Shown here: positions 21,701 to 31,528 of the stretch, piece by piece
Numbering within the stretch: position 1 is the first letter of the stretch
Layout of the letters: every line of letters starts with the position of its first letter
Assembly: GCA_964017065.1 (NCBI GenBank)
Contig: OZ024789.1
Span: 2,345,657 to 2,409,656 of the forward strand
DNA: 64,000 nt
Direction: 5' to 3'
DNA from: Haliclona indistincta
Taxonomy: Eukaryota > Porifera > Demospongiae > Haplosclerida > Chalinidae
The notes under the pieces: model-generated
What the model saw: the letters and a program-made list of their open reading frames with translations, nothing else
Told to the model about the DNA's origin: nothing
The model's database searches: none
Program-made: the position numbers and the translations under genes

Positions 21701-24700
21701 TCAATAGTGAAGCTGATTCTAGTGCAGCACAAGTGGAGTGGGAGAACGTCACTACAGACAAGATGTTTGAAATGGTTTGTGGAGCAGTAAAGAAGACCAT
21801 TGAGGAAAGTCCATTGGACAAGGCTATGGTCCATTCAGACAAGCCTGCAGTAGCAGCACTACAAGTAGCAATAGACACTAGCTCACTTGCTGCAAACGAC
21901 ACTGCTGCAGAGTATGACCCAACTCCTGTTGGCAATGAACTGGTCCCTCCTACACCACCACCACCAGTAGCAGTAGCAGGCAGTGCTAATCAGATACCAG
22001 CAGCAGCTGAGCCTTCTCTTGATCCTTATTCTTCAGTGGCTAACGTTGGCTTTACTTGGTTTCCTGATCTGCTCAAAGAACTGTACAGCAGCAGAAGTTC
22101 TGGTGTAATCTTCAACTCCCACTGGATGATGGTGACTGATTGTGGTGGCCAACCACCATTTCTGGATGCAGCCGCTCTTTTCCTTCGAAACAGCTGTCTT
22201 CAAATCTTTCCTCTCAAACTCAACGAGCCCTTGAGCAAAATAGCAAAGTTTTCTTATTTCTTTAGTGGCAAGTCTGCCAACTGTGATCAATTTGATGTAG
22301 TGTTGAGCAATCAACAGATAATGGAGACTCTAGCCAAGTCTACAGCTTCTATTCAGCCGCCATACACACCGTCAGCAACTGAGTGTCCAAAGGGAGCTAA
22401 ATTCACAATCGTGGGCACATTTGAAGACGAGGCACACCATTGCAGTGAAACAGTAGCAGAGAAAGAGACGATTCTCAAACAAGTCCTCGAACCGTACAAA
22501 GCATTCCGAGTGCAGCTGGGTAGCAAGGTGATCCTGCCTATCAATGCCGTCGCCATGGACACCGAGACCAAGAAGGAGCGGACAGAGTCAGCAAAGAAAC
22601 TTCGACGACTATTGAAAAAGGCAAATGTGACAATGAAAGTAGAGGTAAAGCTGCGCTGGTTTGGGTTTCTCCTGAGCATGCTGACTATAGCTGAGAAGGA
22701 TGGTAAAGCCATACTCACACTTAGTGAGTGCTATAGACTCGGAGACTCTCTTGGGATGGACAAATCAGAGACAATGAAAGCAATCCAGTTTTTCCACGAC
22801 ATCAGCCTCATCATGCATTTTGATACTCCGAAGCTCAGAGACTCTGTCATCATCGACACCAAACCAGTGCTCAACAAGCTCTCTCGACTATTCACTCTCT
22901 CGTTTCTAGATGAAGATTTTCTTGTCGAGCACTACGAGGATATTGTCCTTCCTGACGGAGCCAAGGAACTACTCCAGCACCATGGGCGCTTCACCCGGTC
23001 CACACTAGAGTCATGTGTTAAGTTCTCTGAGTCCATTCCATTGCAATTCTTTGTGGACATTCTAGAGCACGTAAAGATAGTGGCTGCGATTGACCAAACA
23101 TCAGAGTATTTTATCCCTTGCGCTCTACCTTATGCTACTGAAATGCCTGACTCCTCCCACCCATTGGTGATTAGACTGAGAATAAGACGAGGGGTTGACA
23201 AAGAGTATGTTCCTATCCCAGTGGGTTATCTACCAGCCATTCTAGTCTTCCTTCTCACTATGTTTTCTGATCACTTTTCTTTAAATCGAGACCAGAGGCA
23301 ATATCGGAATAAAATCGAGTTGGATTATGGTCCTGGAGGAGAAGTCTATTTAGTGGAGCGCCATCTTCAACTGGAAGTACACTATTCTTTCTCTGACCAA
23401 CTTAAACAAGAGTGCACGAACATTCGAAATCATTTTTTGGAGTCGATTCGTTTGACAGAAGAAAAGCTCCACATCAGAGAAGGTGCCGTCACCAAGGTGG
23501 ACTCTTTCCTATGCTCCTGTGGTGAGGGCAGCAGGGCCCAGCACATCTGTGCCTACAACCCTGAGACACAGATTGTGGTATGTGAGGAGACTAGAAAAAT
23601 GGTTAAAACTTATCATCAGCTGTGGCTAGGTGTGTTGTGATGTAGTCTCTGATGATACATGTGATAATTGTATTGTTGTAGGAGCAGCAATGGAGAGCAC
23701 TGCACACTCTATTCACTGCAGTGACGACACCAGTGACAGTCATGAGCTACCACCACTAGCAGCAGCAGAAGGTGAGCACTGTATACTGGTGTGGCTAGGT
23801 CAACCTCAGCTGGTATTATGTGGTATCATGATAATACAGAGAGTGTGTGATCATGATCAGCTTATGATGTTGGATAGTGACTAGTAAACAGTGTTTCCAC
23901 TAGTAGTCATGTATCATTAGATGGTTGGTAACATGTGGCTACCACTATCTCTTACTATACTAACAGTGGTTTATCACAACAGCTCTCTCATGTGATAGTT
24001 TGTATGCTAGTGTTGCTCCATTATTGCTGGTCATGTGAGTCATATCTTTAGTGTTCTATCAGCTAGTCATGAGATGTGTTGAATCAGTTGTGTTAGTGAC
24101 TGTGTTGTTACTGTCAGTACTGATGGTATTATACCAGTAGCTACTACAGTATCTGATGGACACACACCATCTCATGATCATGGTAACACTGTACCTGCTA
24201 CTGCTGTCAATATGGCTCATGGTGTCTCATGTGTGTAGGTAGTGACACTTCCACTCTATTCAAGCTGAAGACAATGAAAGGAGCTGATGGTAGACCATTG
24301 AAGCTAGTTCAAAAGCCGATTCCTGCTCATGACTACACAACATTCGGTATGTGGGTCTCCTCTTTCTCCTATATACTGTCTCCCATGTGTGCCTCGTATA
24401 TAATGCATAGCCTGGAACAAAATTGTCATTTCTGCCATCATGCTGTCAATAAACCTTCAATGCAAATACTTCGTTGCAATTGAAAAGCTTGTCAAACTAA
24501 ATTTTCGAGTGTATGCTTGGACAGAACTCGGCAACTAAAGCTGATATCTAAAAAGGATCCTTCTGTCCCTAAGCTGTCTAGCTGCATGCCAAGTCCAGTC
24601 GTGCTACAGAGTGCCCACAACGAGACTTTCAAATTCTTAGTCAAAGAAGCTGCTTGTTGCTTCGTGCAATTCGTAATGTACTATGGTAGCACGTCTAGCC

Positions 24701-27700
24701 ACCGTTTTTACAAAACACAAAGTGTAGTCTTTGCTCTGTATGGATATGCAATGCTTTGTTCAGCCAAACCAACACGCGTGATACTACGAGTGTTTCTTTC
24801 AAGCCATTTCTGCTTGCTTGTGAGTGGGCATGGAACCCATAACCTTAAGTAGAACACCGCTGAATTTACTTACAACACCTTTAATTAACCACGTCATTAA
24901 TAACCATAATAAAATGGTGTCGTTGAAAAACGCACGCGAGTTTACACTGCCATCGTTCGAAAACGGACTGTCACTTGACTCTGGGGACTTCTCTGGGCTC
25001 TCTACTACCTCGAGCACTTCATTTGCTTAAGCGAAGTACGGTCTAAACACCTCAGATGATAGATTATTGGTGCCTACGAGATTTAGCTCACCTTGGAAAC
25101 CAAAATAGACGCCCTCACGATACGTGCTCGGGAAGTCTACAAACATAGCGGGGAATTTTAGAGGGTTAAAATTTGGGCGAATGACATTTGGGTGAATTTA
25201 ACTTTGGCGCTCAACACCTGGAACACGTATTACTATAATAGAAAAATCAGATTTTGGCGAATACTTGAAGATTCGCCAAATTGGCCAAAATTTTAGTCTA
25301 CAAAATTTTCTAGCTATACAGTATATAGTAGCCCAACTGTAGCAACAGTTTTTACACTGTATTCTGGTTAATTCCTTCACATACATATAGGTACTCTACC
25401 AGATGTGAAAGTGCTTGCAGATACCAAATTCACATACTGTGGCAACAAATCAGCAGTAGTGTACTCATGGGATGAATATGGTTTAAAGCTCCATGTTCCA
25501 GAAGGATCTACTGCTAGCTTTAGAGCCAGAGTAGTCCACTCCATGAAATTTGTGTTTCCAGAAGATACAGAATTAGCGAGCCCATTCTATTGGGTAGATA
25601 GTATTGGAGAGCTAGCTGGACCAGTGGGTGTGGAAATACAGCATTGCGCTCGTATTAAGAAAGGTCACTCCACCGGCCTACAGTTTGTTGTTTGCAAAGT
25701 AGAGAAACCAGAGCCTCCATATATATTTAAAGATTTTGACGGTTGTTTTAATAACAATCATGGAATAGCAAACATAGAGTTCTCCAGCCGGTTCTTTGCA
25801 ATTAAGAAAGCACTTGGCTTAGAACAAAGATTCCAGGCCAGACTCTACTACAGTCCATATTGTGAGCAAGTACCTTATGAGTGTACAGCACATGTTGTGA
25901 TTGTACCTGATATCAGGACATGCCAAGTAAGTGCTATATTTATAGTAACTGAAGCAATGACATAATAATTATTATTGTATTTGTAGCAATTTGTACAAAA
26001 GCAATATGAAAATGAATTTCTTCGTGGAGCTGGGGATACATTTTTCTTTGAGGACAGTCAAATATGCTTAATTCTTAGAAACCATGGTTCTTTTGACAAT
26101 TTGACACATATTGGGGGATGGAGTGTAAAAAGTGAAAACTCAACATTGGTGAGAGAAGAATACTTTTGATGTACCCATTATTATCACATATTGCTTACTT
26201 GTAGATAACAAAAGGGGAGGTTAACTGTTACAGAGGACCATTGAATCTCAATCCTCGCACTTTGCGACTAAATTGGTGTGGTGATGGGAGACCTGAAAGT
26301 TTTAATGAAGATCTGATTTTTAAAGGGTCTGAAGATCTTAAATTTCTCAATCTCTATTATCCGACTATCCAAAGAGGTGCAGGTTTGTATTTGCTACTTT
26401 TTCATTGCTAGCTTGCATGACTGTGTGTGGTTGAAGATTTAAATAATTTTTTTAGATTCTGAATATAAAATTATTATAGTGAAACACATTTTTTTATGTT
26501 GAGCGTTCTTGTGCAGTTGTGCACTGTCCTTTGTCATACGTATCCATTAAACTATGATTCGATTAATTCTCTTTAATTTGATGTAATGAGATATCCAAAT
26601 TTGCATACTTACATGTGTATATACCTGGTGCGAGGGCGGGTATAAAAAGCATGGCGCCACTGTGTACTAGGCAGCAAACTAAGCGTCGTTCATTATGCTA
26701 TTTGTATCTTCTGCACTGTTGTTGGTACAACCGTGCTATGTTGCTACCATGTAAGTCGAATCATATAATTATAGTTTAAACCAGTAATAAAAATTAGTTT
26801 TTAGTTTATATGGTAATTTTGACACCTCGGGCTCCCATATCTTGGTGTATATATAACCTACATTTTGGTGTATAACCTACAGGTGGGCGGAGACACATAG
26901 GCATACAGTAGTCTGTTCGTTTGTGAGTGTTTGCGTGTGTGTGTTTGCAATGCGTATCTCAGCAACCGCTTGCGACTAAGTGCTGAAATTAGCAACACAG
27001 GTATAGATCTCAGTAGTTGCAAATTTGGCAGAATTGCGATTAAAGGCTTTGTTTTCGAGTTATGGCGTGATTTGCTCGCCTGGACTGCCGTTGTGAGTGT
27101 TTGGACTTCCATAGTTCTGCTGCTTGCATGCTTCCATAGTTCTACTTGATAGCAATTCCACTGCAAGAGGCCTTGTGCTAATTGTGACTAATGACTATAT
27201 AAAGACAGTACTAGTGTGAATTTCAGAGAAAAGTCACTGCCAGGTTGCTATGTTGACAGAGTGGAGATGGAGAAAACTTTCATGAAGTCTGAGTGTCTTT
27301 GGAAGAAAAACTGGTCTGCCACAGTCTGCCATAGATTTTACACATACCAGTGTCCAACATACACAGCATCATGTGGTGATATTTTTAATTATGGTGATAT
27401 TTATAATTTTTTATTTGAAGATGGTTAGCTGACATATAATTATTGTGCAGCTGTATATTCTGTCTTATTATCATGTTATAATTATCATGTGCCTCTTCTT
27501 CATGTAGGTCCTGATCCTACACCTCCTAGGCCTCCAACTCCCATCCCCCCAAAAGAAGGTAAACAGTATGTTACTATAATAAATTATAGTGACTGCATGT
27601 CAGTGGTTCAGTGTTAGATCTTCGTGTGATTATGATCAGCTTGTGATGATGGATAGTGACTAGTAAACAGTGTTTACACTAGTAGTCATGTTACTGTATT

Positions 27701-28302
27701 AGCATATAACAGTTGGTAACTACATGATGGATTATATTAGACACATCCATGCACTGTCAGCTTTGTTTGCACTTACTGCATGTGCTTACACACCTATAAT
27801 ATTATATTATAGTGATTCAAAGCCAATGGGTGTCTTAGTGTGCACCATAGTGTAGTGGTACATGACAAAAATTAACTTTTCTCGCACATGCTACATGAAC
27901 TTACGCTACCATTTACATGCTGCATGTTTGCTGCATGCATACAAGTATTTTTTCATATGTGCTGTAGCTGCCACACCCACTCTGTTGAAGCTTATGTCAA
28001 TGAAGGGAGCTGATGGTAAACCACTGAGAGTCATTGAAACGATTGCTGCTGGTAACTACATGATGTTTGGAATGTATCTTTTAAAAGATGATAATGGAAC
28101 AATGGTTGATCTGCTCAAGAAGAACCACATTCACGATGGTGCTGAGAGTGTCACACAAGCCATCCTTCAGAAATGGCTGACAAGTGATGCACCTACTCGT
28201 ACATATCAACACTTGATAGAGTGTCTCAGACAGTCTGAACTGGGTTCAATTGCTGAGCTCATTGCTAACACAACAGTATGCTGCACAATGCAGAAGTTAT
28301 GA
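15747..28302 (+). CDS. Kelch - ROC-COR GTPase - ZU5/UPA-like - Death-domain protein (multi-exon)
   Basis: Exons 15747-15762, 15819-16367, 17448-17611, 20879-21061, 21122-21269, 21377-21487, 21530-23581, 23685-23771, 24239-24346, 25391-25926, 25987-26148, 26205-26382, 27508-27558 and 27968-28302 join with GT-AG ends and compatible phases to 1,559 aa. Residues 1-353 form kelch blades (FGG ... HSLSTSSLHWVELSP). The P-loop GYPGTGKT is near residue 411, DCGGQ near 594 and a G4-like VGTFED near 685, followed by a COR-like region and a Cys/His patch. ZU5 (YGLKLHVPEGS) spans about 1140-1318, a UPA-like segment 1319-1431, a Pro-rich linker and a C-terminal Death domain (FGMYLLKDDNG). Probable role: cytosolic GTP-regulated scaffold feeding Death-domain signalling. 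Uncertain points: the 42-nt intron at 21488, the 23581/23685 junction, and whether this is one gene or two (break near 24 kb). Confidence 0.65.
16508..16641. mobile_element. Hairpin MITE in intron (family H)
   Basis: TTAGATACTGAGTCAAGGGT at the left is inverted at the right (ACCCGCTGACGAGGTATCTA). The inversion includes TTATAAACCC / GGGTTTATAA. The loop carries CCAGCGAAGCGAGG. It lies in the 16368-17447 intron. Similar hairpins with a GC-rich loop lie at 40343-40507, 48944-49050 and 49968-50062. Confidence 0.65.
17749..18367. mobile_element. Possible piggyBac-type MITE
   Basis: The left end reads ATAA-CCCTTTAATT and the right end reads GGTTGAAGGG-TTAA, giving short inverted CCCTTyAA ends next to a TTAA-like site. 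This pattern is usual for piggyBac-derived MITEs. The inverted match is short and one flank is imperfect (ATAA). Confidence 0.35.
20415..20560. repeat. Dispersed repeat (partner at 37632-37785)
   Basis: Shares GAAGACGTACAGT, ACTATGATCCAA, TGACCTTCACGGAA and CGTGTTACATTACAAGTAAA, in the same order, with the partner. Non-coding. Confidence 0.75.
21488..21529 (+). other. Probable 42-nt micro-intron
   Basis: GTCAGT at 21488 and TTTTTTTCAG ending at 21529 bound 42 bases. The length is a multiple of three with no stop, so the frame is open with or without removal. If retained it would add a hydrophobic 14-residue insert (QFYLHVLCKMFFS) not expected between a propeller and a GTPase. Confidence 0.55.
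21530..23581 (+). other. ROC-COR exon of the kelch gene
   Basis: One 2-kb exon encoding about residues 391-1074. The Walker A GYPGTGKTS is at 21589-21615 and the G3-like TDCGGQPPF is at about 22135. The 180 residues between them include a Pro/Ala-rich stretch (VPPTPPPPVAVAG), much longer than in ordinary Ras-like or LRRK ROC domains. A VGTFEDE segment may be the G4 region, but canonical NKxD/HKxD is lost, so guanine specificity is unsure. The downstream helical region and CSCGEGSRAQHIC at the end fit a COR domain of the ROCO type. Confidence 0.65.
24239..24346 (+). other. Exon resembling the segment before the Death domain
   Basis: The 36 residues (STLFKLKTMKGADGRPLKLV...TTFG) match the beginning of the last exon (PTLLKLMSMKGADGKPLRVI...MMFG). 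The exon stops exactly at the FG that begins the Death fold. Phase 1 on both sides lets it join to ZU5. It looks like an internal partial duplication of the Death exon. Confidence 0.55.
24347..25390. other. Intron between the Death-like exon and ZU5
   Basis: About 1 kb without a recognised exon. Bases about 25140-25300 contain inverted phrases on the theme TTTGGCGAA / TTCGCCAAA, suggesting a MITE relic. Confidence 0.4.
25391..26382 (+). other. ZU5 and UPA-like exons
   Basis: Three exons (25391-25926, 25987-26148, 26205-26382). The first has the ZU5 hallmark of an alternating beta pattern (YGLKLHVPEGS ... MKFVFPEDTELASPFYWV ... VGVEIQHCA). The next two continue as beta-rich sequence ending YYPTIQRGAG, in the place where PIDD-, UNC5- and ankyrin-type proteins have a UPA domain. 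UPA is assigned by position and general look only. Confidence 0.65.
26641..26649 (+). promoter_or_regulatory. Possible TATA box of a nested gene
   Basis: GGGTATAAAAAGC lies 46 bases before an ATG (26695) that opens a signal-peptide-like frame, inside an intron of the large gene. A second TATA-like stretch (CTATATAAAGAC) lies at about 27195. Confidence 0.35.
26695..27428 (+). CDS. Possible nested small secreted cysteine-rich protein (two exons)
   Basis: Exon 26695-26750 encodes MLFVSSALLLVQPCYVAT, a convincing signal peptide, and ends at a consensus donor (AT followed by GTAAGT). Exon 27227-27428 follows TTTCAG and continues in phase (AT+A) to a TAG stop, giving 85 aa. The mature part is short and has five cysteines (PGCYV, SECLW, TVCHR, YQCPT, ASCGD). 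It lies within the 26383-27507 intron of the Death-domain gene on the same strand, with a TATA-like box upstream. No family was recognised. It could be a secreted defence or signalling peptide, or an accidental pair of frames. Confidence 0.4.
27968..28302 (+). other. Death-domain last exon (intact copy)
   Basis: After GCTGTAG the frame gives PTLLKLMSMKGADGKPLRVI, then FGMYLLKDDNG, LLKKNHIHDGAE, ILQKWL, YQHLIECLRQSELGSIAELI and a stop. The spacing of Trp in QKWL and the final CLR...L helix fit the Death fold. Two broken copies of this exon lie in the duplicated blocks (5292-5402 and 39601-39930), and more diverged pieces at 10072 and 43346. Confidence 0.75.
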
Positions 28303-28553
28303 TGTTTATTTGACTCAATAATGTGTTGTTGTAAAGTTGTCAATAATTGTTTTAAAGATAGCTAATAAAGTTCATGTAGTAAATAGTGACTAGTAACCAG
28401 TGCATGTCGTCTGAAACCAACTCATTTCCATCGTGGAAGCAGTGGGGTATAATATTGACTATTTAAAATCTCTTCATAATAATTTATTGATGCAAAAAGA
28501 CGAAGCACACTTCTATGTAATAATTGGTATGCATACACACACGTGCACTTGTG

Positions 28554-29305
28554 TTAGTCACTGTCATTGGAGTTTACTGCATCTGAATCAGAACTACTGG
28601 TGTCATATTCATCATTACCATGTTCTCTCTCATACTCCTCCTCCTGGTCCATGTACCTCTCATAGTGTTCCTCCACTATGGCCTGTATGTTGATCTCTCT
28701 GTTCCTCTCACGCAGTGTGTAGCGTTTGGAAAGAATGAGGAAGAACACAAACAGTACAGAAAGTGTTGATATTGTCAGCAGATCGTAGCATAAAGTGTAG
28801 TCCAAAACACTACACTTGTTACAGCACAAAAAGTTAAATTTGATATTGGGTTTCATTGAGTTTCAGGAGTGTTTCACAACGTATTTGATCACGTGAAATC
28901 TAGATCTCAGGTGACAAAGTGAATATTTGATACGTGAAAACCAAGTCTCACGTGACAAAGTGAATATTTATTTCACATGTGATCAAAAATCACGTCTAAT
29001 TTATTTTTAGCTGAAATTCATATTTGATCCACATGTGCAATGCGTCACTACATATGGGATCAGATAGCAAATATAAATTTTGTGCTGTGAGATATTAAAA
29101 ATGATGGCGATAATGCAGACAGAAGTATTTTTGTTCCAATAACAAATCCTTTCATTTTATCCAGTGACTGAGCGATTGATTATCTATGATTCTAAAAGAA
29201 GTACTTGGCTCATTGTTTTCCCAACTCCGAAAAAATTAATGGAATAATCTTCCAGTACAACTCGATATTATCACCAGGTATTTTAGTATATCATTCCAGT
29301 CATTT
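28554..29305 (-). pseudogene. Broken SLC15/POT-like transporter, copy 2
   Basis: Minus-strand sequence from the stop codon at 28554 matches the C-terminal coding part of the copies at 6.5 and 40.8 kb (LSKRYTLRERNREINIQAIV plus the acidic tail). It is interrupted at 28820 by a 268-bp MITE, continues at 29090-29280, has a deletion and then loses similarity at about 29305, far short of the N-terminus. It faces the intact Death exon in the same convergent arrangement as the other two copies. Confidence 0.85.
28821..29088. mobile_element. 268-bp MITE inside transporter copy 2
   Basis: The ends ACAGCACAAAAAGTTAAATT and (reverse complement of the right end) ACAGCACAAAATTTATATTT form imperfect TIRs. 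Internal repeats of CACGTGA are present. Flanking transporter sequence resumes on both sides, so the two paralogues give the empty site. Confidence 0.75.
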
Positions 29306-29409
29306 GGTCTTGTACACAAACATACATCTCAGCTTGGTGGTGTATTGGACATTTTGCTAAGCTGTGAAGCTTCCTCTGCCAAGCTCTGCATATCAGAACT
29401 CAATCAAGA

Positions 29410-30293
29410 CTAGGTAACATTACCACACGGCATCCTATTCCTACTTTGTATTCCTACAAAGTATCTGTGTCGTTCGTGGATATACATGTGAACAGTCAAG
29501 AGCTCCTGCCAGATCTGTATGACAAAGTGTTTATTATTATAGTAGTCATGTATAGAAGTAACTTTACCGTCATCTGCTATTAGGTTTGAAACAACTGCTT
29601 CTGGGCACTTGGTTTTCACTGCAGTCCAGTATGCTTCAATTATGACCGCATCTTCTCTGTCACCATGCAACTGGCATATACCTATCAACACATGCAAGGT
29701 GCATATTTTATAGCATTTAGCCTACCATGCATTGCTGTACTCATGCATCTCGAACAACTAATGTGAGTAGTTTTGAAGCGATAGTGATTAATTTTATGCA
29801 TTGAATCGAGACCGAAATTCTGTGTGAGATAGTATTGAGCAGTGATGCTTGAAAAGCAGTCTTGAGAACAAGCTGAAACGATTCTTTTGCAAGTGATGGA
29901 ATTTCAGGATCAACTATTCCTTGGGGCTTGCATGACGATGGTGACTTTTTTAGTATATAGTCCTGTGACTATTCGCTCGATAAAAATGGCACCTGCAAGG
30001 CGACGATGGTTACTATAATACTGAAATTCTCGTACTTTGCGACAGATGTCCCCATGGTATACAATAGTTCATTACATGCAGTAATGTGAAAACATGTGTG
30101 TATATGTCACCTGCAGTCTTGTCATGCAATGAAGTGTTTCCTTGTCATAGTGAGCCTCCACCTTCTCACTCTTCATCTCAACTATTCTTGAAATACAGAA
30201 ATTGTCAATTTTACGGGATATACTGCCAGCTCTTGTTGTTCTGCAGTTGTGGGTGGTGATCTCTTTTGCTGCCATAGCTCGTACAGCATACAT
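29410..30293 (-). pseudogene. Possible MULE-type transposase relic
   Basis: Two minus-strand frames may be remnants of one gene. The first, about 30293-30110, contains SISRKIDNFCISRIVEMKSE followed by KVEAHYDKETLHC, like the zinc-finger/DNA-binding front of MULE proteins. The second, 29697-29410, contains QLHGDREDAVIIEAYWTAVK and CPEAVVSNLIADD, like the DDE region with its second Asp. Stops and frame changes separate them. The assignment is tentative and from motif look only; it could instead be a host gene with introns. Confidence 0.35.
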
Positions 30294-30579
30294 ACTGTAC
30301 TGTTCTTGCTGGGTCTATAGTATAATGTGTAACAAACAGGAACAGCCAGTATTAAAAATGCTGGTTCATTACTATATCTTTAATCTGTCCAGATGATATC
30401 CCTCCATTGCAATTTGGGCTGGACTAAAACAAGTGTGAACTGGACTCTCTTCCTCCAGTTAAGAGATGCTTTTCAGTTTGGAAACTTCGATATAATTATT
30501 ATTCTAAGAAGTGGAACATATCCTCAATATCTTATCTTCAATATAATTATAAGAAGTAGAACAAGCTATTCAGTATACG

Positions 30580-30812
30580 TATTGGAATGTCAGTTCGCGC
30601 TGAATCATAATGAGAAAAACACGCTATGACGGCGAGGTGACCGCCTAAGAATATAATGGACAGGGTCCACGGATGAATTTCGCGAAAGTATGTGGTGAAG
30701 GTGAGAGTAGATCTGTATAATTATTCCCGTGAAATTCATTCGTGGACCCTTTCCATTCTTGATTGGTCAAATCGTCATAACGCGGCGTTTTTCTCAGCGC
30801 GAACATTCCATC
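30580..30812. mobile_element. Foldback MITE
   Basis: GGAATGTCAGTTCGCGCTGA at the left and TCTCAGCGCGAACATTCC at the right are inverted. The inversion continues through AAAAACACGCTATGACG / CGTCATAACGCGGCGTTTTT and GGGTCCACGGATGAATTTCG / TGAAATTCATTCGTGGACCC. Non-coding. Confidence 0.75.
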
Positions 30813-31528
30813 ACGCCTCTGTCGCGAAACTAAGTATAGGGTCTGTGTACTGTTTGTCCTTCCTATTTTCCATCCTGTTTGTCCATCCTATGCTTGTCCA
30901 CCAGAAGCAAGTGAAATACAAAAACAGGCTCTTTTTAATGCATTTATTATGGATGAAAAGGGCCTGTTTTCATATTTTAACTCCTAATGGGCTAGTTGGG
31001 CTAGTTACAAAAGTTTAGTGTGGCGGTTACTGTGAGATTTTGTCCTCCACTAATTTTATGTTACAAAACCGCCGGCGTTCTGGTTACAGCGGCGCTGTTG
31101 CGCATTTCGTACCATAGTTGCGATCTTGAGCATTACACGGCGGCATCATGGGCTACGTTGATCTACTTAATGAAGCAAACTACGGACCTATCCGATCCAC
31201 AATAATGGCTATTCTACAAGTTAGTGTGACCGTACATGACGAATAGGCCAGTTAGCATGACATTCGAGCTGTGCACGACTTTAGAGCACGTCAGTTTGCA
31301 CTTACCCAAACAATATTATTGCAAACTATCTAACTATGAAAATAATTTTTAATTTCCACATTTTGAATTGAAAGGTGGAGACATTTTCGACCCGTATGAC
31401 CGCTCCCACGCACCTCGCTAACCATAGTAATACTAAAGTAATACGATTACTATCGCAATTGGTTATGTGAACAACCACTGGCATGCATCTCAGTGGGCGG
31501 ACTAAGACAGTTGTGCACCACTATTGTA
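30813..31528. promoter_or_regulatory. Upstream region of the sugar-transporter-like gene
   Basis: About 700 bp without a supported coding exon. It should hold the promoter of the gene at 31529. No TATA box or known element was recognised. Confidence 0.35.

Noticed and set aside
31493..31528. Upstream GTG as start of the sugar-transporter-like gene
   Set aside because: Eukaryotic translation favours ATG. The first ATG at 31529 leaves all membrane segments intact.
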